Positions 15,079 through 20,736 of a stretch of 20,736 nt of DNA are shown piece after piece. The position numbers and the translations under genes were made by a program. This stretch comes from an uncultured Candidatus Melainabacteria bacterium (GTDB lineage Bacteria; Cyanobacteriota; Vampirovibrionia; Gastranaerophilales; Gastranaerophilaceae). The notes under the pieces were generated by a model that was not told the DNA's origin, did not search any database, and saw nothing but the letters and a program-made list of their open reading frames with translations. Every line of letters begins with the position of its first letter. The first letter of the stretch is position 1. The stretch is from assembly GCA_934693215.1 (NCBI GenBank), contig CAKUVB010000010.1, positions 1 through 20,736 on the forward strand. The letters are read 5' to 3'.

Positions 15079-16026
15079 TTACACTCCAACTAATTGCTCT
15101 TTCAAAGCTGAAACTGTACTTTCTAAAGATTCTTTGTCATAGATATTATATGTAGTAATTTCTGAACTAATTTTTCTATTCAAACCAGCAAGAACCTTTC
15201 CTGGTCCGATTTCTATAAATGTATCAACTCCTTCTGAAATCATTTTTTCGATTGTTTGTGTCCAATGAACAGAAGAATATATTTGTTTAGGCATTTTTGT
15301 TTTGAATTCTGATGCCATAGTTGTTGGTTCAGCATCAACATTTGTAACAACCGGCAATTTTGCATCTGAAAGACTAAATTCTGAAACAAAACCTTCGAAT
15401 TCTTTACCAGCATTTTCCATGAATTTAGAATGGAACGCACCAGAAACAGCCAAAGGAACAACTTTTCTTACACCTGCAGCTTTTAACACTTCAGAAGCCT
15501 TTGCAACGGCATCACTATCACCAGTTATAACAACTTGAACAGGTGAATTATAGTTTGCAACATCAACATATCCAACAGAAGATGCTTCTTCTAAAGCTTT
15601 TTCAACTGCACCTTCAGGAGCATTCAAAACTGCTGCCATAGAACCACCTTTTGTTTCAGACATCAAATCTGCACGTTTTTGGATTAGCTTTAATGTATCA
15701 TCTAGTGACATAACTCCAGCAGCATACATTGCACAATATTCACCTAAACTGTGACCTGCAACATAAGAAGGTGTAATATCTAGTTCTGATTTCAAAGCTT
15801 CTAATGCTGAAATAGACATTGTAACTATTGAAGGTTGAGTATTAACTGTTTGTTTCAAATCTTCTTCCGGACCTTCAAAACAAATATTTGTTATACTTTT
15901 TCCTAAAACTTTATCTGCAGTATCGAAAACATTTTTTGCAGATTCATAATTATCGTACAAATCTTTTCCCATGCCCACAGATTGTGAACCTTGTCCCGGG
16001 AATAAGAAAGCTATTTTCTTAGTCAT
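15079..16026 (-). CDS. fabD: Malonyl-CoA:ACP transacylase
   Basis: The product is 315 residues. It moves malonyl groups from CoA to ACP. PGQGSQSVGMG (10-20) forms the oxyanion region; GHSLGEYCA carries the nucleophile S93; R118 matches the carboxylate-binding Arg; GAFHSKFM supplies H199. AAGGAG precedes the ATG. It is separated from fabH by 42 bp, in the same direction. Confidence 0.96.
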   Translation of the reverse strand: MTKKIAFLFPGQGSQSVGMGKDLYDNYESAKNVFDTADKVLGKSITNICFEGPEEDLKQTVNTQPSIVTMSISALEALKSELDITPSYVAGHSLGEYCAMYAAGVMSLDDTLKLIQKRADLMSETKGGSMAAVLNAPEGAVEKALEEASSVGYVDVANYNSPVQVVITGDSDAVAKASEVLKAAGVRKVVPLAVSGAFHSKFMENAGKEFEGFVSEFSLSDAKLPVVTNVDAEPTTMASEFKTKMPKQIYSSVHWTQTIEKMISEGVDTFIEIGPGKVLAGLNRKISSEITTYNIYDKESLESTVSALKEQLVGV

Positions 16027-16068
16027 TACTACTCCTTAATCTTCCTTAGAAAGCTGAAACCAAACCTT

Positions 16069-17079
16069 CTAACAAATACCTTCTCTCAATCTAACAATGG
16101 CACCGCCCCATGTCATGCCAGCACCAAAGCCACATAATACTGCAGTTGAAGGAAGTTTTACCTTACCCTTTTCAACACCTTCTGCCATTGCAATAGGAAT
16201 TGACGCAGCTGATGTATTTCCATAATATTTTATGTTTGAAATAACTTTTTCATCAGAATATCCAAGTCTTTCTTGAACAGCTTGAATAATTCTGATATTT
16301 GCTTGGTGAGGAATTAAATAATCAATATCTTCAGCCTTAACCCCAGCATCTGCAAGTAATTGTTCAACATACTGTGGTAAAACCTTTGCAACAAAAGTAT
16401 AAACCCCACGACCATTCATTTTAATTCCTGCTGGACGAACTTCATTTGGTTCAACTAAAGGACAATTCTTACCTGAGAATGGTAATTCAATCAAATGTCC
16501 GAAGTTTCCATCTGCTTTGATATCTATAGCGATAATATCATCAACTCCATCTTCAGCTTCAGTAACCACCATAGCACCAGCACCGTCACCAAATAAAATT
16601 GATGTACCTCTGTCTGTCCAATCTAACAATCTTGAATTGTTATCAGTAGCAACTATTAATATTTTTTTGTACATGCCTGATGCAATATAAGCCTTTGCAA
16701 TACTCAACCCATAAATAAGTCCTGAGCATGCTGCAGTAATATCAAATGCAGGAACAGGTTTTGATATTTCTAATCTTTTGTGAATATGACAAGCTATTGC
16801 AGGATACAAATCAGGAGGTGCAGATGATGCTGCCAATATCAAATCAATTTCTTCCGGATTAATACCAGCTTTTTCAATAGCATTCTTCGCAGCTCTGAAA
16901 CCTAAATCAATAGCATTTTCTTCGCCAGAAACCAAACGTCTTTCCTTGATTCCTGTTCTTGAATAAATCCATTCATCTGATGTTTCATACAGTTTTGTTA
17001 AATCATCATTTGTAACTACTGTTTCAGGTAATGCATAACCCACACCAGCAATACGTAACGGAATCAATTTATTTGTCAT
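16069..17079 (-). CDS. fabH: 3-oxoacyl-ACP synthase III
   Basis: The product is 336 residues. FabH starts fatty-acid chains by condensing acetyl-CoA (or another acyl-CoA) with malonyl-ACP. The catalytic triad is visible: C118 in ITAACSGLIYGL, H258 in IPHQANIRI and N288 in YYGNTSAAS. TSDEWIYSRTGIKERR near residues 33-48 is typical of the family. The gene follows plsX by only 8 bp, and its RBS (AGAGG) lies against the plsX stop, so the two are probably translationally coupled. Confidence 0.96.
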   Translation of the reverse strand: MTNKLIPLRIAGVGYALPETVVTNDDLTKLYETSDEWIYSRTGIKERRLVSGEENAIDLGFRAAKNAIEKAGINPEEIDLILAASSAPPDLYPAIACHIHKRLEISKPVPAFDITAACSGLIYGLSIAKAYIASGMYKKILIVATDNNSRLLDWTDRGTSILFGDGAGAMVVTEAEDGVDDIIAIDIKADGNFGHLIELPFSGKNCPLVEPNEVRPAGIKMNGRGVYTFVAKVLPQYVEQLLADAGVKAEDIDYLIPHQANIRIIQAVQERLGYSDEKVISNIKYYGNTSAASIPIAMAEGVEKGKVKLPSTAVLCGFGAGMTWGGAIVRLREGIC

Positions 17080-17087
17080 TTTAACCT

Positions 17088-18143
17088 CTAGCCCTCTATA
17101 AATTCTGAAATTTTTCTATTAACGCCTTTTTCAACAGCCTCTTTTGCTACTCTAACGGCATTTTTAATAGCATATGCTTTACTTCTACCATGAGAAATAA
17201 TTGTTATTCCTTTAACACCTAAAAGCAAAGCTCCACCGAATTCTTCGTAATTTATTTTTTCATAAATACGTTTCATAAATGGTTTTGCAAGCATACCGAT
17301 AATTGCACCTACAAAATCAGATTTGAATTCTGCTTTTATCATTCTAAATAACATTGAAGAAGTACCTTCTGTAATCTTCAACGCAACATTACCAACAAAA
17401 CCATCACAAACAATAACATCACAAACATTCAAGAAGATTTCTCTACCTTCAATGTTACCGACAAAATTCATATTATCTTGTTCTTGTTCTAATAATTTGT
17501 ATGTATTTTGAGCAAGTTCATTACCCTTACCGGCTTCTTCACCAATGTTTAAAACACCGACTCTAGGATTTTCTACACCCAAAACATTCTTTGAGAATGT
17601 CAATCCCATAATAGCAAACTGTTTTAACATCTGAGGAGTACAACTACTATTTGCACCTGCATCAATTACAACAATAGGTTTCTTCATAGTAGGTAATGTA
17701 ACCGCAATTGCCGGTCTTTCAATTCCGGGTATTCTACCCAACCCAAACAAGCTTGATGCCATAGCTGCACCTGTAGAACCTGCCGCAACTACTGCGTCAG
17801 AACTACCTTTAGCAACTGCATCAACTGCTAGAACGATAGATGATTTCTTTTTCTTACGAATAGCTTGTCCTGGAGCTTCTCCCATTTCGATAATTTCTGA
17901 TGCGTGAGTAATTTTGATATCCAATTTTTTAACATCTACACGGATTCTTCTTTTCTTTCCGCCTTTACCACAATCAGAGTATATACCCTCTTGGTCAATT
18001 TGATCCAATACTTGCTCTATTTGATCTTGTTTACCTACCAATTCAAGTCCAACACCATATTCGGCTGCACCCCAAACTGCACCGGCAACTATCTCAAAAG
18101 GAGCGTGGTCACCACCCATTGCATCAATAGCTATTCTTGTCAT
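17088..18143 (-). CDS. plsX: Phosphate acyltransferase
   Basis: The product is 351 residues. PlsX converts acyl-ACP into acyl-phosphate, the donor for the first acylation of glycerol-3-phosphate at the membrane. The N-terminal IAIDAMGGDHAPFEIVAGAV is diagnostic, as are GSTGAAMASSLFGLGRI and FVGNVALKITEGTSSMLF. The Lys-rich IRKKKKSS segment (about 135-142) is also family-like. It lies 24 bp after rpmF in the common rpmF-plsX-fabH order. Confidence 0.95.
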   Translation of the reverse strand: MTRIAIDAMGGDHAPFEIVAGAVWGAAEYGVGLELVGKQDQIEQVLDQIDQEGIYSDCGKGGKKRRIRVDVKKLDIKITHASEIIEMGEAPGQAIRKKKKSSIVLAVDAVAKGSSDAVVAAGSTGAAMASSLFGLGRIPGIERPAIAVTLPTMKKPIVVIDAGANSSCTPQMLKQFAIMGLTFSKNVLGVENPRVGVLNIGEEAGKGNELAQNTYKLLEQEQDNMNFVGNIEGREIFLNVCDVIVCDGFVGNVALKITEGTSSMLFRMIKAEFKSDFVGAIIGMLAKPFMKRIYEKINYEEFGGALLLGVKGITIISHGRSKAYAIKNAVRVAKEAVEKGVNRKISEFIEG

Positions 18144-18167
18144 CTCGTCCTCTTCTATACTTTGTTA

Positions 18168-18482
18168 TTATTCTTCAGTAGATTTTTCTTCTTTTTCTTC
18201 TACAACAGTTTCTTCAACTTTTGTTTCTTCAACTGCTACTTCTTCTTTAGCAGCTTTTTTTGTTGATTTCTTTGTTGCTTTCTTTTCTTCTTTAACTTCT
18301 ACTTTTTTATCTTTTAAACTTACAGGTTCACCTTTATAGTGTCCACAAGCTGTACATACAGTGTGAGTTAAAACTGGTTCTCCACAATTTGAACAAATAG
18401 TTGTTTCAGGTTTTGTAGCCTTCCAATTTGCTCTTCTTTTTCCTTGTGCACTATGTCCTGTTCTTTTCTTTGGTACTGCCAT
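18168..18482 (-). CDS. rpmF: 50S ribosomal protein L32 with long charged C-terminal tail
   Basis: The first ~55 residues are a normal L32: MAVPKKRTGHSAQGKRRANW, then a zinc-ribbon with C30-x2-C33 and C43-x2-C46, ending ACGHYKGEPV. The protein continues for about 50 more residues in a low-complexity Lys/Glu/Val/Thr tail, so at 104 residues it is nearly twice the usual length. The tail is Lys-rich first and Glu-rich at the end. There is no sign of a frameshift; the reading frame and RBS are clean. The gene sits between yceD and plsX, the order found in many bacteria. Confidence 0.93.
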   Translation of the reverse strand: MAVPKKRTGHSAQGKRRANWKATKPETTICSNCGEPVLTHTVCTACGHYKGEPVSLKDKKVEVKEEKKATKKSTKKAAKEEVAVEETKVEETVVEEKEEKSTEE

Positions 18483-18513
18483 TTTCCTTATACCTTTCTA
18501 TATATTACTTCGA

Positions 18514-18996
18514 CTATTTTTCTATCTTTATTGTTTTAAATATGTCCATTCTTTCATCATGAACCTTAAAAGAATCATCTTTTTCAAAGAAATCCTCTTT
18601 ACAATTTATACCACAAACTTTTTTATTTGGTAACTCTAATATTACAGATTGATACAATAAGTCATAAATATCAATTTCATCAGAGCCATTCAAATCTATA
18701 ACGAATTGTCCGTCTTTTATCTCTATTTCTTGCTTTTCACCATCATAGACTGTATTTTTTGCATACATTTCATCTATATCAAAGTCCAGCTTGTAATCGA
18801 ATTCTTTTAGACATAAATCACAAGTTAGTTTAGCAACACCTTCTACGTGACCTTTTACCGATATAAATTCACCTAACGGTGTAATATCAAGAGAAGCTTT
18901 TAAATCTGTTTGCGGTTCTAATAAACTGTCCTCTATATCTAAATGTAAAAATTTATCCTTAGAGTTTTCTATCTCAGAAATTTTTACCTTATCCAT
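18514..18996 (-). CDS. YceD/DUF177 family protein
   Basis: The product is 160 residues. It has the DUF177 pattern of a beta-rich N-terminus with GHVEGVAKLTCDLCLKEFDY (C59, C62) and a C-terminal helix-plus-Cys element LLYQSVILELPNKKVCGINC (C128, C132). In bacteria this family sits next to rpmF and is linked to 23S rRNA accumulation. The usual further GLC-x2-CG cysteines after the second pair are absent, so the C-terminal motif is shortened. Its start overlaps the stop of the preceding 81-residue gene by 8 bp. Confidence 0.8.
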   Translation of the reverse strand: MDKVKISEIENSKDKFLHLDIEDSLLEPQTDLKASLDITPLGEFISVKGHVEGVAKLTCDLCLKEFDYKLDFDIDEMYAKNTVYDGEKQEIEIKDGQFVIDLNGSDEIDIYDLLYQSVILELPNKKVCGINCKEDFFEKDDSFKVHDERMDIFKTIKIEK

Positions 18997-19234
18997 ATAC
19001 TTCGTCCTGTAAAACTAAACTTGCAATCTGAGTTGAAACAAAACAAATTTTCTTAACAGGTCCATTCGCTTCTTTTTCTACAAGTACAGGTGAAGGACTT
19101 TTCATAAGTTGCTTAAACTCTTGGTATACAGCTTGCGGATTATCGAAATATAGCACAACAGGAGTTGCTGCACCTTTCAAAAATAAAACTAAAGCCGTTC
19201 TTGTCTTTGGTTGTGGAATATATTGTTGAGCCAT
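18989..19234 (-). CDS. Unrecognised 81-residue protein, first gene of the fab operon
   Basis: A strong RBS (AAAGGAG) precedes the ATG. The protein starts MAQQYIPQPKTRTALVLFLKG and looks like a small alpha/beta domain: a strand (ALVLFL), a strand (TPVVLYFDN), a helix (PQAVYQEFKQLMKS), then strands VLVEKE and KKICFVSTQIASLVLQDE. There is no signal peptide. The short hydrophobic run is too short for a clear membrane helix. It overlaps yceD by 8 bp, so translation is probably coupled. I do not recognise the family. Its place suggests a link to ribosome or lipid synthesis control. Confidence 0.7.
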   Translation of the reverse strand: MAQQYIPQPKTRTALVLFLKGAATPVVLYFDNPQAVYQEFKQLMKSPSPVLVEKEANGPVKKICFVSTQIASLVLQDEVYG

Positions 19235-19338
19235 TAAATTTCTCCTTTTACAATTTTCCTATATTATGAGTTTATCATTTAAACCAAAGATGTAAAGTTT
19301 AGCAAACTGAATAAAATAGATTTATACAAAAAACAAAC

Positions 19339-19388
19339 AAAAACTCTAAACACAAACCATAATAAAAATAGTCCGTTTTAGAGTTTTT
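19339..19388 (-). terminator. Flagellin gene terminator
   Basis: AAAAACTCTAAA (19339-19350) and TTTAGAGTTTTT (19377-19388) form a perfect 12-bp stem around a 26-nt loop. The minus-strand transcript then runs into T-rich GTTTGTTTTTTG. It lies 21 bp after the flagellin stop. Confidence 0.75.
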
Positions 19389-19409
19389 AGTTTAAAAATT
19401 TATTATGTA

Positions 19410-20252
19410 TTAGATTAAATTAATTGCAGTCGATGGTGACTGATTTGCAGTTGAAACAAGTGTTGCTGAGGCCTGTTTTAGAATCTGAGATTTAATATTA
19501 TCTGCAGATGACGATGCAACATCTGTATCTCTCATTGTCGACATTGAAGATGTAATATTTGCATATTGAACATCAAGTGAATCTGCCGTAGCATCTAATC
19601 TATTTTGAATGTTCACAATATTTGTTTTGCGAACATTAACTGTCTTAGATGCGTTATCCAAAAGTCCGTATAATTTTGAATAATCGATTTCATCACCAGT
19701 TAATAATGATACAAAATCATCTTTTGACATACCAATTAAAGCCTCAGATTTAGAATCTAAGAAAACTTCTGAACCAATAGAGATTTTGCTATCATTAGAT
19801 TTATCCGTACCTATTTGTAGTTTTACTTCTTCATCATTTCCGTCTAAAAGTTTTACACCATTAAACTCTGTGCCTTGTGCAATTACATCTATAGCATCAA
19901 AAGACTCTTTTATTTTTGTTTTAGCAACAGATTCTGATATTTTTCCAGATTCCATTTCATTAACAAATGTTTTGATTCTATTAAGTTGTGTAGATATAAC
20001 ATCAAAATTGCTATCTGCAGTTGACAACATTCCTGAACCTATAGCTACATTATCTTGAGCGACACTAATTGCATTTAACTGTGTATCAACTTTATCATCT
20101 ACAATAGATGATTGTTGATTAATCGCTGCAATATTTTTTATACTTTCTGAAATCTTTGCTTGCTTCAATGCCTTATGCAAATTATTTGTTGCAGTTTGCA
20201 AATCTTTTTTAACAATCAAAGACCCCAAATTAGTATTTATGGTTAGAGCCAT
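19410..20252 (-). CDS. Flagellin, atypical N-terminal D1 region
   Basis: The product is 280 residues. Flagellin features: N-terminus MALTINTNLGSLIVKKDL, EFNGVKLLDG (129-138), QIGTDKSNDSKISIG (146-160), and C-terminus RDTDVASSSADNIKSQILKQ (241-260) ending TANQSPSTAINLI. These ends form the coiled D0/D1 core of the filament, exported by the flagellar type III system. The usual N-terminal block LSSG-x-RI-x(n)-DDAAG, expected near residues 30-50, is missing; the region reads ALKQAKISESIKN...SSIVDDKV. It could be a minor filament protein. The RBS GAAAGGAG is strong. A second flagellin gene lies 146 bp upstream. Confidence 0.85.
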   Translation of the reverse strand: MALTINTNLGSLIVKKDLQTATNNLHKALKQAKISESIKNIAAINQQSSIVDDKVDTQLNAISVAQDNVAIGSGMLSTADSNFDVISTQLNRIKTFVNEMESGKISESVAKTKIKESFDAIDVIAQGTEFNGVKLLDGNDEEVKLQIGTDKSNDSKISIGSEVFLDSKSEALIGMSKDDFVSLLTGDEIDYSKLYGLLDNASKTVNVRKTNIVNIQNRLDATADSLDVQYANITSSMSTMRDTDVASSSADNIKSQILKQASATLVSTANQSPSTAINLI

Positions 20253-20332
20253 TTGTCTGATACTCCTTTCAAATTAGGGAAAATAATCCTTATTCTCTCT
20301 TTTATTTAATTGTAAATACGATACTCTCTACT

Positions 20333-20361
20333 ATAATAAAGATTTTTTTATACCCTTTAAA
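20333..20361 (-). promoter_or_regulatory. Candidate promoter of the downstream flagellin gene
   Basis: On the minus strand TTTAAA (20361-20356) and TATTAT (20338-20333) are 17 nt apart, about 80 nt before the ATG at 20252. TAAAGGGT at the -35 side also partly fits the sigma-28 (TAAAG) pattern, but the matching -10 (GCCGATAA) is absent. Confidence 0.35.
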
Positions 20362-20398
20362 TCAGTAAACTGAAATTTTGTAACAAAAATTAATCAAA

Positions 20399-20736
20399 TT
20401 AGATTAAATTAAGTGCGATAGATGGAGTTTGATTCGCTGTTGTCAACAAACTTGCTGATGCTTGTTGCAAAATTTGAGCCTTAATAAAGTTTGATGATTC
20501 TGATGCTACATCTGTATCTCTTACTGTAGATAATGATGATGACAAGTTATCATATTGAATTGTCAAAGCGTCTGCTGCAGAATCTAGTCTATTTTGGTAT
20601 GCACCGATTTTTGTTTGACGTGTTGTTATATTTGCTAAACCTTGATCAATTGCATCTAACGCATCTTTTGTTGTTCCAGCAGTTATTAACCCTGTATAAT
20701 CTGCAGCAGTTTTACCTGTTAAATCCTTTGTAGTTG
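20399..20736 (-). CDS. Second flagellin, C-terminal part (cut by window end)
   Basis: Reading leftward from the window edge to the stop at 20399-20401 gives about 112 residues. The last part, STVRDTDVASESSNFIKAQI then LQQASASLLTTANQTPSIAL-NLI, is nearly parallel to the end of the downstream flagellin (STMRDTDVASSSADNIKSQI ... STANQSPSTAINLI). The preceding segment TRQTKIGAYQNRLDSAADAL is the usual C-terminal D1 helix. The two genes are tandem duplicates. The 5' part, which would show whether this copy has a canonical N-terminus, lies outside the window. Confidence 0.9.
   Translation of the reverse strand, partial: TTKDLTGKTAADYTGLITAGTTKDALDAIDQGLANITTRQTKIGAYQNRLDSAADALTIQYDNLSSSLSTVRDTDVASESSNFIKAQILQQASASLLTTANQTPSIALNLI

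Noticed and set aside
19240..19335. Sigma-70 promoter upstream of the 81-residue gene
   Set aside because: TTTACA and CATAAT/TATAGG motifs occur on the minus strand but with unsuitable spacing (23 or 14 nt); not good enough to call.

Overview
The window is AT-rich bacterial DNA with compact, mostly minus-strand operons. An envelope chaperone of the OmpH/Skp type suggests a diderm cell, tandem flagellins suggest motility, and a Ski2-like RNA helicase resembles those of Cyanobacteria and relatives. Together with many unrecognised small proteins, this fits a non-photosynthetic cyanobacterial relative such as Vampirovibrionia/Gastranaerophilales. That placement is inference; there is no 16S rRNA or other decisive marker.

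Layout. (a) 1-620: the 3' end of a class 3 aldehyde dehydrogenase (+) and a broken response-regulator receiver domain (-). This stretch looks foreign: both the receiver gene and the TPR gene that follows lose their 5' parts at about position 620, so a chimeric join is likely. (b) 611-4470 (+): a TPR protein missing its start, then the Ski2-like helicase with its own promoter and a terminator shared with the convergent genes. (c) 4540-8804 (-): polA followed by two unknown proteins and an OmpH/Skp-like chaperone. (d) 9017-12019: an accessory block of four unrecognised genes. Two adjacent + strand genes are paralogues sharing a C-terminal domain (VSDWD ... NGK-YYLD). A small minus-strand gene may be a distant relative. 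The last encodes a membrane-anchored putative zinc metalloprotease (HELRH). (e) 12020-12656: a repeat-rich intergenic region with a CATAT tandem repeat, a MITE-like hairpin flanked by 6-bp direct repeats, several other hairpins and three copies of AACTGGATT. (f) 12657-19234 (-): the fatty-acid/phospholipid operon in the order 81-aa unknown, yceD (DUF177), rpmF (L32 with a long charged tail), plsX, fabH, fabD, fabG, acpP, fabF. (g) 19410-20736 (-): two tandem flagellin genes, the upstream one cut by the window edge.

How the genes work together: PlsX makes acyl-phosphate for phospholipid synthesis, FabD loads malonyl groups onto ACP, FabH starts chains, FabF elongates and FabG reduces. acpP appears to have an extra promoter of its own and is followed by a strong hairpin, consistent with a need for more ACP than enzyme. 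The most novel material is the 9.0-12.0 kb block and the structured intergenic region beside it.
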